Assembly: GCA_019671135.1 (NCBI GenBank) | Contig: JAHRHY010000013.1 | Location: 1,426,001 to 1,490,000, forward strand | DNA: 64,000 nt | Reading direction: 5' to 3' | Origin: Linnemannia hyalina | Lineage: Eukaryota > Mortierellomycota > Mortierellomycetes > Mortierellales > Mortierellaceae | Shown here: in pieces, positions 22,961-33,827 of the stretch | Layout of the letters: every line of letters starts with the position of its first letter | How positions within the stretch are numbered: position 1 is the first letter of the stretch | Notes under the pieces: model-generated | Seen by the model: only the letters and a program-made list of their open reading frames with translations | Databases searched by the model: none | Told to the model about the DNA's origin: nothing | Made by a program: the position numbers and the translations under genes

Positions 22961-23795
22961 TGGAAGGATATGAGGCAAAGGGAGAGTGAGAGGATCAGAA
23001 GAACGAAACTGGATGCCTGCGCTGATGATCCACTCCTGCTTCCTCGACGTGTTCTCTCTCACTGATCGCGTCGAGAGAGAAATAACAACGAGATTGATAA
23101 AGTGGCCACACACACACCCCCCTCCACTTTTTTTTTGTCTTAGTGAGCGTCAGAGGGAACGCATCAGCTGGAAAAAAATGAGTAGGGTAATAGGGACACT
23201 AAAACAAGGCAACGACATATCCCATCAATGCTTCATCCCTCCTCCTCATCCCCTTTCCCTCTCCTGCTAGTTCGTGACGGAGTTTTTATTATTTTTATTT
23301 ATTCGACCCATGTTAGTTCTTCCTTGTCGTTCCCTTAGTACGCCTTCCCAGAAAACCTAAACAGCATGTCTCCCTCCCCTTGGAAAGACGATTTCGCACA
23401 CATACCAAATGGATTTTGAAAGGGGCATGGGGTATGCAACATCTCTCATGGAATAGGGAGGGGCGTCTCATATACTTCCAACAGACAATAAAACAAACTC
23501 ACAGGAGGAAAAAAAGCTGAGTTGCAAAAAAAAGAACATCCAGTTCCCCGGCAAGAGAAGATTGAGTTCCTTACTTTTTTCCCTACCCTATCCTTCATGC
23601 ACTCCTCCTCTACGTTCCGACCTATCTCGATGCGTTTCCTAGGGAGCTAATTGATTCCCTTGTTTTAATTTCTATTTTTTTTTTTTTCTTCGTGGTTTCA
23701 CAACCTTGATAATATGTCTAGGGGCTGCATGCTAGGACTACGACTACGACTACGACCAGCCCACGAAAGCATAAAGTGAACCCTTCACATAATAA
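22961..23795. other. Gap without recognised gene
   Basis: It contains T/C-rich stretches, a poly-T run near 23680 and the short trinucleotide repeat (CTACGA)n at 23738-23756. It should include the promoter of the small secreted-protein remnant at 23796. Confidence 0.4.
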
Positions 23796-24060
23796 ATGGC
23801 AATCCTCAAGAAACCCCTCGTCCAGCTCTCCGCAATCCTGGCTTTTTTCATCCCATCAGCCACCACCGTGCTCGCTACCCCGAAGGCTATCTACAAGGCA
23901 GCTTACATATAAGATCCCGGAAATCAACCTGGCAAATTCCTGGCCGCTGATCAGAATTCACACCCAGTTCTATCTCTTAATTACGTCAACCAATGTTCCA
24001 AATGACACGAGCACCCTGTCCCCGCCGTCGGCACTATCCTGTCAGGACTGATGCTCAGGT
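23796..24060 (+). pseudogene. Small secreted-protein gene broken by two in-frame stops
   Basis: The ATG at 23796 opens MAILKKPLVQLSAILAFF and a Pro/Ser/Thr/Val stretch ending VLATPK, a convincing signal peptide. After 38 codons comes TAA (23910). The same frame goes on with coding-like content (DPGNQPGKFLAADQNSHPVL, SLNYVNQCSK) to a TGA, then HEHPVPAVGTILSGLMLR up to a GTAAGG splice-donor-like site at 24060. No frameshift is needed. Either a recently inactivated secreted-protein gene or a real 38-residue secreted peptide; I do not recognise the family. Confidence 0.5.
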
Positions 24061-24494
24061 AAGGCACCAGGTTCAAGGAGATACGGGACTTGGTCTGTAA
24101 GAATATGGGTGAGTGCAGTATTTTATCTAGTGATGGCGTGGGAGGTTGCTGTTGTCCCAGCACAACCCATTCTCCCCTTCCACTCCCCTTTTTGTTATCT
24201 GCTGTTCTTATGACTGCAAGGCAAACATATCCTCACTTGGATTATGTTCTGTCAATTCTTTGAAATGGACAACTAGTTATCCATGATAGCATTGTGATGT
24301 CGGGGCCTTTATGTTCATTATTCTCCTCAAAGGTTCCTTCGAACAGTTAACATAGCGTAGATCACAATAAAAAAAAGTGAAGGCGGATGAACAAAAGACA
24401 CTAGGAAGATAACGTGTCATTTGGACAAGTGGGTGTGTGGTTGTGATTTGGTTGTTTTATTGGTGTGCAAAAAAAGGGTAGAGAAGAGCAAAAT
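24061..24494. other. 3' flank of RPS9
   Basis: No gene was recognised. The 3' UTR and polyadenylation region of the minus-strand RPS9 gene should lie in its right part. Confidence 0.4.
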
Positions 24495-25432
24495 TTACTC
24501 CTCATCCTCCTCCTCCTCGCCCTTGGAGGCAGCAGCGGCAGCGCGCTTTCTCTTCACACGACCGGCACGTCCACCACCGTAGGGGGAGGTGAGGGAGAAG
24601 TCGATGTGCTTCTGGGAGTCGAGACGGACAACGAACGAGGGGATATCGACGACCTGCTTACCGACGCGGATGTGACGCTGACGGATCAAGACACGGGCGT
24701 GGTGGATGGACTTGGCAAGACCGAGCTTGAAGACCTGGGTCTGGAGACGACGCTCCAAGAAATCCTCAATCTTCAAGGCCAAGACGTAATCGAGCTTCAT
24801 CTTGTCCTCGTCCAAGACACCGATGCGGACCAAGCGGCGAATCAATGCGTTACCCTCGAAGAGGCGGCGGGGGTCCTTGTCCTCGAGAGTCAAGAGCTCA
24901 CGGGCAGCACGACGAATGTTGGACAAGGTGAAACCAATGCGCCAAATCTCGCGCTTGTTACGGAGACCGTACTCTCCGACGAGCTTCAACTCCTGGTCGA
25001 GACGGGCGGCCTCGAAGGGACGACGGGGAACCTTGTAGGTCTTTGAGCAGTTCTTGGGGGCTCCGGAAGGCACTATTAGGTTGAAGTAAGGGTGAGGTGA
25101 ACGTGGGAGGTGTTAGGCAATCGGTTCAGATATGGGGTAAGAAAAGTCGAGTTGCTGCGGCAGGACTCAGTGTTTGTGTGTCCGTATGTCAATTGGTCGT
25201 GGTGGTTGACTTGCAGTTCACATAAACTTGGTTGGTTGAGTAAACGGGTTGAAGATGACCTCAGGTTCCAGCCATGGTAGTGAAGATGGTAGTTATAGTT
25301 GTCGATGTTACGATAGAAGTGAAGGGTTGTTATCGTTGTAGGTTGTGGTAGTTGCCGCTGGTTGACTGTAGAGTCGATGTGTTGCTGTGGTTGTTGCTGC
25401 GTCCGTCGTTCCTTGATGAAAAGGTACTTACT
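24495..25432 (-). CDS. RPS9: 40S ribosomal protein S9 (uS4)
   Basis: The product has 192 residues and is co-linear with eukaryotic uS4: [73 protein letters not shown] and [16 protein letters not shown], ending in an acidic EEEEDEE. It binds 18S rRNA near the mRNA entry of the small subunit and supports decoding accuracy. The main exon is 25072..24495. It lacks its own ATG and begins with TG just after an acceptor (AATAG). Upstream at 25432 the sequence GCCA is followed by a strong donor (GTAAGTACC). Splicing there gives GCC-ATG-CCT, so the A of the start codon comes from exon 1 and TG from exon 2, across a 359-nt intron. This start is inferred; it restores the family's MP- N-terminus exactly. 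Confidence 0.93.
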
Positions 25433-26039
25433 GGCTAAAAACTGATTAGAGAAAGAGAAGGATCTCGCCTAGGATGCAGCTCGATGGTTGTCTTTGTACT
25501 CCTCAGGGATGTTATTCAGTTAGAGAAAATGGTAAACAAAACATTGGCCGGGGTTTCTTGCCAAATTTGGTAGCAACCCCTGGTTGCATTCAGAAGTGGC
25601 TTGTTTTAACAAAGAGGATGGATGGAAATTAGATGGTGAGTGAATGGATGAACCAATCAAAATCAACAACAATCTTCATCAGACTGCTTTTTATTACCAG
25701 CAGCAAAGTAAAGGGTCTGAGTGGCCATGGATTGTTTTGATTCCCTCCTTTCTTTCTTGACCTCTTAGGGTACGGGATAATACTTTTTCAGAAAATGGGA
25801 TTCACGTTTGATCATGGTCCGCTGGGAAAGGATACATGATCACCCTTGTACGATCAACACAGCAGCAACAGCAATAACTCTCGCAGGCGACAAGAGATCA
25901 TGATCCAGGACACAACCATCATCTCGAAATGCCATGTCAACACAGACATCGGTCACTCACATCCAGCAACATGACTTGTACAAAAAAAACTCACCGGACC
26001 CTATCTCTCCTCTTTACATATCAACAGAATTGATTCATC
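25433..26039. promoter_or_regulatory. Shared divergent promoter region of RPS9 and RPL21
   Basis: About 600 bases separate the 5' ends of two divergent ribosomal protein genes, with no ORF of note between them. It should contain both core promoters and leaders. The palindrome at 25548-25583 lies near its RPS9 side. Confidence 0.6.
25548..25583. promoter_or_regulatory. Extended imperfect palindrome centred on CCAAATTTGG
   Basis: A perfect 10-bp palindrome at 25561-25570 is flanked by arms GGGGTTT and CAACCCC; 14 of 19 opposed base pairs match around the centre. The 12-mer CCAAATTTGGTA recurs at 40555-40566 upstream of the kelch gene. It may be an operator for a dimeric regulator. Confidence 0.4.
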
Positions 26040-27253
26040 ATGCCTCACTCCTATGGTATCCGTGCTCGCACCCGCCACATGTTCGCCCGTAACTTCAGGG
26101 AGCATGGTTTGCCCATCAAGCTGACCACCTACTTGAAGACCTACAAGGTCGGTGATATCGTTGACATCAAGGCCAACGGTGCCATCCACAAGGGTATGCC
26201 CCACAAGTTCTACCACGGGTATGTCCTCCGCCTTTCCCTCTCAAGGCCTTTTCTCAAAGGCAGCAAGTTGCTGCCGTTAACCTCAATACCAGGACAGGAA
26301 GACAACCTTTTTACGGACACAGGACCGACAAAGCAGGAAAAATTCTCTTTGCGAAAACAGACCGAACCCATTGTGACATCAGGGTCAAACTTTTGATCTT
26401 TGCATCTCGATCTGAGTGTAAAATCCATCAGCACCGTCAGTAGGATCAGTGGGGGCCATGGGGAGACTTTGATCCCGATTTAAGATCATTCGACATTCAG
26501 GATTCAACTTCTCTGCGGCCAGGTTATGACCGAGATCTGCTTCAGTGATTTTTTCAGTGGCGTTTCTGCATACAAGTCGCTCTGTGACCTTACAGTTGTT
26601 GGAAGCGACTGTTGATCACCTGGGCAGACAAACAGCAAAAACAGGACTATCACTGCTGCAGGACTTGGACTCTCGCCCTATTTTCGAACCTACCGGCCTG
26701 TTTCCACTCTCCTAACTGAGCTGCGCCCGGCTCGGCTCTTTGCGACCGTGTGCTGCTACACACAACAGGACCAGAGTCGTTGTTACCCAGACACTAACCG
26801 GACCTATTCCCTCTTTTCCCCCCTCACTACAATAGACGCACTGGTATCATCTACAACGTGACCAAGTCCGCTGTTGGTATCATCATCAACAAGAAGGTCG
26901 GCAACCGTTTCCTCGAGAAGCGCGTCAACATCCGCGTCGAGCACATCAAGCACTCCAAGTGCCGTGATGACTTCTTGCGCCGCGTCAAGGAGAACGCCGC
27001 CGCCAAGTTGCAGGCCAAGACCGATGGTGTCAAGGTTAACTTGAAGAGACAGCCCGCCATGCCCCGTGAGGCTCGCTTCGTCACCATCAAGCACAACATC
27101 CCCACCACCCTCAACCCCATCCCCTACGACAGTAAGTCTCCTCTTTATGTTTCCCTGACGAGTGCTTTCTGTTTGAACCTGTTTATGATAACAATACCAA
27201 TGTGCTAACTCTTGTGCCTGTTTCTTTGTCTCTTTTTCTTAGCCCTTGTCTAA
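26040..27253 (+). CDS. RPL21: 60S ribosomal protein L21 (eL21)
   Basis: Three exons (26040..26218, 26836..27131, 27243..27253) give 161 residues, the usual eL21 length. Conserved stretches: [78 protein letters not shown] and [12 protein letters not shown]. The last exon adds only three residues (TLV) and the stop. eL21 is a eukaryote- and archaea-specific protein of the large subunit near the central protuberance. The first intron is 617 nt, long for this genome. I looked in it for snoRNA C/D or H/ACA boxes and found no convincing set. The gene is divergent to RPS9, which suggests joint expression. Confidence 0.97.
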
Positions 27254-27900
27254 ATGTTGACGGGAATTGGTTTTTTGTGTGCGGAAGCGATGCAAATAAA
27301 CGAGCAGAATGTTTCCATCGAAAGCAAAACAGAGCAACAACGTTGCAACTCTTTTTAATTATTGTGGCAGCGAATTTTTTTTGTTGTCATTTTTAAGCCT
27401 CTATGTTCTATGTGTACGCTGGACAACAACTTTGTGTACTACGACAGCGAAACGTGGCGACCGTGAGCAGAGAGAGACCTTGCTGGGCTGTTTATAGGTA
27501 TGTTGAGTACATGTTCTAGTTTGAACAGTTCAGAGAAGACAAGGAAAGCCAGGCTGGGTTGGCATTGTTGTGGAATAGAGAAAGGGGGAATTGTTAACAA
27601 ATCAATTAGGGGATGGTATGGTCCGGTTTTTCTTTGTATACGCAAAATTCACACCCCCTTCCTTCCTTTCACCATTAACAACATTACACACTCACAATAC
27701 TCCCATACCAATGCCGACACTCCTTTCCATTCTCGGACAGGGTCGAGTCCCCTTCCTCTCACTCCCTTCCTCCCGTTTTTGTATCCTGTTCGTTCACACC
27801 GCTTTCTTTTTCCTCTTTTCTTCATATTTTTCTTCCTCCACTCACTCCACTTCTCCTTCACTGTTCACGCACACACAACAAGGCAGAAAAAGTGGCAACC
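27254..27900. other. 3' flank of RPL21 and promoter of the PMT gene
   Basis: No gene was recognised. From 27640 to 27880 the plus strand is C/T-rich, as before other genes of this window. Confidence 0.4.
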
Positions 27901-30900
27901 ATGGCGAAGAAACACAACTCGCCAAAAAAGTCAAAGCAGAAGAACAACAACCAGGGCGGCGTTAGTATCACCAACCCAGCGGTATTCTCACCCCAGGATG
28001 GATCGACATCACCACAAATAAATGAGAACGACAGCAGCGGTGGTCTCCTTCGCTCGACTTCTTTCGCTTCCTCCCACGCGTCGCTGTCTTCCTTGACCGA
28101 CTTGGACCATGAGCCGTCAGGACCATTGGCCGAGGCTAAACAGCAGCTTTCGTCCTCAGAGAAGACCAAGAAGCCATCGCCCGCGGTGACCGCTCGCCAA
28201 TCTCGCCTTTCTCAAATGCAGCGCCAGTCCCAGGAGACAGAAGGCGATGATCTGTGGTCGTGGATTACTGCGACACATCCCTCTGTGCCTTCTCCTCGTT
28301 CTGCTCCCACCAGTTTGGACCCCGCCTCTAAACATCAGCATCAGAATGACGATGACGGGACTCAAGAAAGGAAGCAGGCAAAGTCATCGTGGTATGAGAC
28401 TCAACGACAAGAGTCCTTGCGCCTTCGTGGTCGAGACTGGGTTACGCTGAGTGCGCTCACAGTCGCAACCATGTCGGTCCGTCTCTGGCGCATGGATGCG
28501 TCTCCCGCTGAGGTCGCGTAAGTATTTATTTCACTTCTGACTGTATTATTATCAGGCTTGACATGCCACAATCATGCTGGGGGTTGTGTTTCCACAACTC
28601 AATAAACTAACTCACAAAACTATTCTCTTGGATGGATGGCTCGTGCGTTGTTGTTGTTCAGCCTGGATGAGGCTTACATCGGGAAGTACGTGAATGGGTA
28701 CTTGAACAAGGCGTTCACATACGACATCCACCCTCCTCTGGGGAAGATGCTCCTGGCCGGGATCAGCTCTCTTTCTGGAAAGTATGACGGATCCTTTCCT
28801 TTCGAAGAAGTTGGCGAGTAAGTCTTTCCTTTCGTTCTCCTTTCGTTCTCCTTTCGTTTTTTTTGAGTTTTATCAACCTATGCATATGTAAAGCAAAACT
28901 TTAATCGTGCAATACGTCTTTACATGTGATTGTCGCAGTGCATTCGGTAACAAGGTGCCGTTCCTGGCTATGCGCACAGCGGTGGCTGTCATGGGAGCTC
29001 TCTGTGCACCCGTGGCCTATATTACCCTCAGGAACAAAGGCCAGAGCGCCCCCACTGCCATCCTGGCCTCCCTCCTCGTCGCCTTCGGTACTATTTTGCA
29101 ACTAAGTGAATCCCTGGTGCATTATTGTATTTCTCCCATCAGTGATACACAGACTGACGAATCATGTCAATGCTTTTTTGTCGCGAAATAGATAACGTGT
29201 TGGTGGCGAATAATAGGTTGATGTCACTGGAGGCACCCCTCATATTTTTCACTGCCCTATCGTTCATGTCCTGGACCATATTCACCAAACGGTCCCAGAG
29301 GTAATCCACTATCTTCGTTTTCTTTTTCTTTCGTTACTATTACCAGTACTGTACGGAGATGGGGCAGGCAGATTTGCATATGCTAACCCAATCCTGTTTT
29401 GTCACCATGTAGACCGTTCGGAGTGCAGTGGTGGTTGTGGTTGCTCATGACGGGATTGGCGGCCGGGGGAGCCATGTCGACCAAACTGCCGGGAATTTTG
29501 ACTGTTCTCACCATGGGTATCCTTGCAGGATGGGATATGTGGGGTCTCATCGCAGACGAGTCCGTCAGCTCTGTAAGATGTGTAGTTTTTCTTACTCGTC
29601 CGAGGCTTTTTTACTTTGTCAAAAAAGCGCATTTTTACCCATATATGTATGCCACTTTTCTTACTAGACACTATGGGCAAAGCACTGCATATCGCGTTTT
29701 ACAACCTTGGCAGTCCTCCCAAACATCGTCTATACATCGATCTACTACCTTCACTTTCAACTCCAGTCCAACCAACCCTACTATGGTACCTCTGTCCACG
29801 GCGACTACGACTTCACCCTCCTCACCCCATCCTTCCGTCACTCCCTCCAATCCCCCTATATCGAGGATCGACAGGAACCTGTCTGGAGCGACATAGTCTT
29901 TGGATCCGTCATCCAGCTCCAATCTGAATCCCAGCCCCCATGTATGTCCACTCGCCCTTCAAGCAATGGCCCAAGGGGTCCAAACAGATCCAGGTGGCAG
30001 CGTACGAGTACCCAGATCTGAGTAATCATTGGATTGTTGTACGTGCCAATTTATCCAATGTGCCGGATGTTGAGGGTGTGGAGGCAAAGAGAGTTTTTGG
30101 CGAGATTCCGGAGCGGTTAGAGCATGTTTATCATGGAGACTGGATCCGATTGAGACATGTGGCGCATCGTCATTGTATGCATTCGCATGATGTCCGCACC
30201 ATGGGGCGGATCAACAACAAGCGACACTGTGAGGTTAGCGCGTACGGGTTGGCGGCGAATGACTTTGATGGCGATCGCGGGGATTGGTGGAGGGTTGAGA
30301 TTGTGAATACAGATATGATGAGGACCGTGTCGAGGAAGGCTCAGGGGCTGAGGGTGAAAGCGCTCGAGACTGCGTTTCGGTTGAGACATTATTCGCAGCA
30401 TTGTCATTTGCATCTAACAGGGGATCTGTTGGAGGATTCTGTACCCGGTGGGGAGGGGAGAGTTGAGTTGTCATGTTTGAAGGATGCCGCTGTTCTTTCG
30501 AGCTCTATTTGGCGCTTTTCCATGAACGATCATGACTACCGTAAGTGCGGTTTTCATCTTTACCTCGTGTAGGTATGAATGCTCCATTCTTGGTATATAC
30601 ACTGACAACGCCAATATTTCTTTTCCACGATAGTCCCAGCGGAGACAGAGCTAGCATCCTACCCAAGGGTATCATTTTGGAAAAAGTTCAAAGAACTCCA
30701 TTCCTTGATCCTAACAACACCTCGCGCTTTCGACATGAACAAAGCCGTAGACGAGCGTACTGACTCCTCTCGCCCCTTGAGCTGGGTCCTTAAATCTATT
30801 GGGTCTTCTATCCTCCTAGCTTGGCGAAGCAAGGTCGAAGAGAGTGAGATGGTTGCTGAGGATAAGGGACAGGGCCATGTACGCCAGATCTCGTTGGTAC

Positions 30901-33057
30901 CTAACCCGGCTAGTTGGGTTATTAGGAGTGCGGGGTTGGTGCTGTTTTTGGGGTTTCATGTCCTTTCAGTGCTCAGGTATCAGCATGGATTTTCTGATAG
31001 CCAGGACCTGTTAGGTATGTTTTTGAGTTATTGATATGTTCTACTGAGGTCACAACCACCCTTACACTTTTTTTCTAACCATCATCACCTATTTTTTTTC
31101 TGGAATGTGTGGATAGCGTTCAAACAACACCACTTATCAAACGCCGGAACATTCTTCTCGGTATGGGCCTTCCACTTCCTCCCCTTCCTCTTCCTAAATC
31201 CTACCACCTACCCCTCAATCCGCCTCAACTACCGCGACTACTTCCCAGCACTCTATTTTTCCATCCTCCTCGCCTGCACCATCCTCTCGGGAATCATGCG
31301 CCTGTCCACCATGTCCCGCTTCACTCGTGCTGGCATATACCTCTCCCTCTCCCTCATCGTCATTTCGGCATTCATCCAACTGTCGCCACTGACATACGGC
31401 ACACTTATGTCCCCCGAAAAGTGTGCCGCCCTTGCGACGAAAATTAACCCAAAGAAGATCCCCGACCCCCGGTACGCCGGCGTCGCAAAGGGGACACCTA
31501 TCCCCTTAATCCAACCAACACTAAAACTCACCTGCATGACTTGGTCCCAACACCTCTCCACAACCCCCCTCCCCCCTACCAACACATCCGCCCCCGAAAC
31601 CTTTTCCGAATTCAAGACCCGAACCGAACTCCTCGTCCCCAAACCCATCCCTCGGAAACGGTCCCCCGTCCTGGAGAGTATCTTCCCAGATAAGGAGATG
31701 GCGTTGCCGATGGAGAAGGTGTTTATGACGCCATGTCAGAGACCCCCGCAGTTGTGGGAAGTTAATGAACAAAAGGGCGAGCCGGGTGCGTTTGTGAAGC
31801 AGCAGATGCAGTTTATTTTTAAGAGGATTGAGAAGGAGGCGGCTGAAAAACGGGCGCTGGAGGAGGAGGGGGGGAGAGGGGAAGCAGCGGAGGAGGATTG
31901 AAGCTGAGGCGAAGGAGGAGAAGGCAAAGACAGAGAAAGTGAGGGTTGAGAAGGAGCGACAGGAGACAACCGCCGCGGAGGAGGAGCAACAGCGGTACCA
32001 GGAGGAGTTGAAAGTTTTATTCGGAGAGCAGTCACGCTTCCAGCAAATCGAGGCAGAGAAACAACGCAAGGCTGAAGCGGTCGCGGAGGAGCTCTTCAAG
32101 GAGGCCGAGACAAAGAAAGCCGCCCACAAGGCCCAACAGGAGCAAGAAGAATCTGGACGCCAACGATTTCACCGCCAAAAAGTGGCCTTTGTGGCCTTTG
32201 ACGCCGCTGCCAAGGCTGCCGAGGTCGCTGCTGCCTCCAAGGTTGCAGAACACGCTGAGAACAAGAAGAAGGTTCATGAGCAGGAGCAGAGGGAGCAAGC
32301 CAAAGTCAAGGCCGGCGAGCAAGCCGAGCCATCAAGAGTTCCGCGAGGCATTCTTCAAACGCGCCGAAAAGATGCGCTAGGAAAAACTGGATCAAGATTT
32401 CAAGTTTAAGCGAGGAAATGCGAACGAGTCGATCCCGAAGGAGATGCGGATGGTTGCAGCTCTGATGCCGGCGGCGGGAGAGTTGGGTGGCGTCGGTGGT
32501 GTGAGAGGCAACCATGCGGTTGCTGCGGGGTTGGGGGCGCTTTTTGGAGGGTTGGGTGGGTTTGGTGAATTAGGCAAGCAGGTGTTCGATCAACAGCAAC
32601 AACAACACAATAAATCTCATACAGGAACAGGATCTGCAGCGAAACCAGCTCAGCCCATCAAAAAGGCACCACCAACAAAGCCCGCAAGACAAGCACAGAA
32701 GGCACCACCACCAGCCGGAAACGTCGAGAGCGTCGAGAACCTCATCACTGTCCTCCAACAGGCCCAAAAAGACACCGACTCCAAACCCGCACCCCACCAC
32801 TGTCAGCAACCATCAATCCCAAAGGAGCTCCTGGACGAGATCACAGGACTAGAGAAAATGACGAACGACCGGGAGGCGTCCCCTGAGGAGCTATTGGACC
32901 AGTTGGGAGGGCTCGTGAATGTGATGGCGAAGCAGCAGATGAATCTGGGGATTGGGGCGGGGGATTTGGGCAAGTTACAGGCGGAGTTGGAGAATTTGGT
33001 GAGATCTTGAAGGAAAGGGAGGAGCTTGAGAAGATGAAGAAGAAGCGCAAGTGGTAG
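27901..33057 (+). pseudogene. Protein O-mannosyltransferase (GT39, PMT family) with MIR domain; frame breaks and coiled-coil tail
   Basis: PMTs sit in the ER membrane and move mannose from dolichol-phosphate mannose to Ser/Thr. Exons: 27901..28517, 28662..28817, 28939..29087, 29192..29300, 29413..29572, 29668..30540, 30634..31014, 31117..31901. Family marks: LDEAYIGKYVNGYLNKAF, YDIHPPLGKMLLAG, NNRLMSLEAPLIFF, QPYYGTSVHGDYDF, MIR repeats (HSPFKQWPKGSKQIQVAAYE, HRHCMHSHDV), NYRDYFPALY. The frame breaks at the 5-C run 29935-29939: one more C would join ESQPP to YVHSPF. It shifts again in the G-rich stretch 31868-31885 and continues as a Glu/Lys/Gln-rich coiled coil (AKEEKAKTEKVRVEKER) with another shift near 32328, a TAG at 32378, and a shift near 33000 before a possible end KKKRKW at 33057. 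Several breaks favour a decaying gene, but homopolymer read errors could explain two. The first half up to the MIR domain is well conserved. Confidence 0.75.
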
Positions 33058-33827
33058 AAGGATTATGCTTGCGAGAATGGGTGTGCATGTGGATTGTTTT
33101 TCTGTCCTCTTTCCCGTGCAGCATACAGCAGCGGGACGAGAATTGGACAAGGGGTCCATGTAACAAAGTCAAAAGCGTATGTATTCGTTCTTTTCCTTTT
33201 TCTTGCACGCAAATGCACATACACATACACACACTCTTCTCCTTCTTGTCGTCGTCCTCAATCAGCAACAACTCCCTTCTTACACATACCAACACTCAAA
33301 TCAACATCCACTTCTGCCCATTCTGCGATTGCTCATTCCGACTGAGCGCCATTCTTTCTTTTAAGAACGCATCAACAACACGAGAACACAATCAGTCTCG
33401 CGTTGGGAGTAAGTAGATATCTCACTGTTCTTCATCAGATTCCTCTCGCATTCGAAATCTACATCCTAACAACAGAAGAACAGTACCCCTCTTTGACAGG
33501 AAGATTTCTCCAAGATATAACACGCAGCAAGCGTTAATAAGCAAAAGGCAACATCTTAGAATCTCTCTTTCTAAAACTCACTTTTCTCCTTCGCCCTTTG
33601 TCGTTTTTTCTTCATGTTTATAGCTTCTCTATTTTCCAGGGACCTCTTGCGTACGACACATTGCCAATCGACCACCCAGGCAGGATCGTTATAACAAGTC
33701 ACAAGCTTAAGGTAAAGACAGAACGACAAGGTTGGCTTTCGTTATTGCTGGTGTAGGCCTCTGTTGTGTTCTCATTGCTCACATTTATTTTCCAATGACC
33801 TTGCAGGGCATCACTAGGACGACGACC
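33058..33827. other. Gap between PMT locus and NACHT-WD40 gene
   Basis: No gene was recognised. A TTGCAG at 33801-33806 just before the ATG at 33828 could be the acceptor of a 5' UTR intron with its donor near 33757. Confidence 0.35.

Noticed and set aside
24465..25046. A 193-codon plus-strand ORF with Leu/Asp-rich product
   Set aside because: It is the exact antisense of RPS9; the opposite strand has a full-length conserved uS4.
26219..26835. Possible snoRNA in the long RPL21 intron
   Set aside because: I found CTGA- and ACA-like bits but no paired C/D or H/ACA box arrangement with terminal stems.
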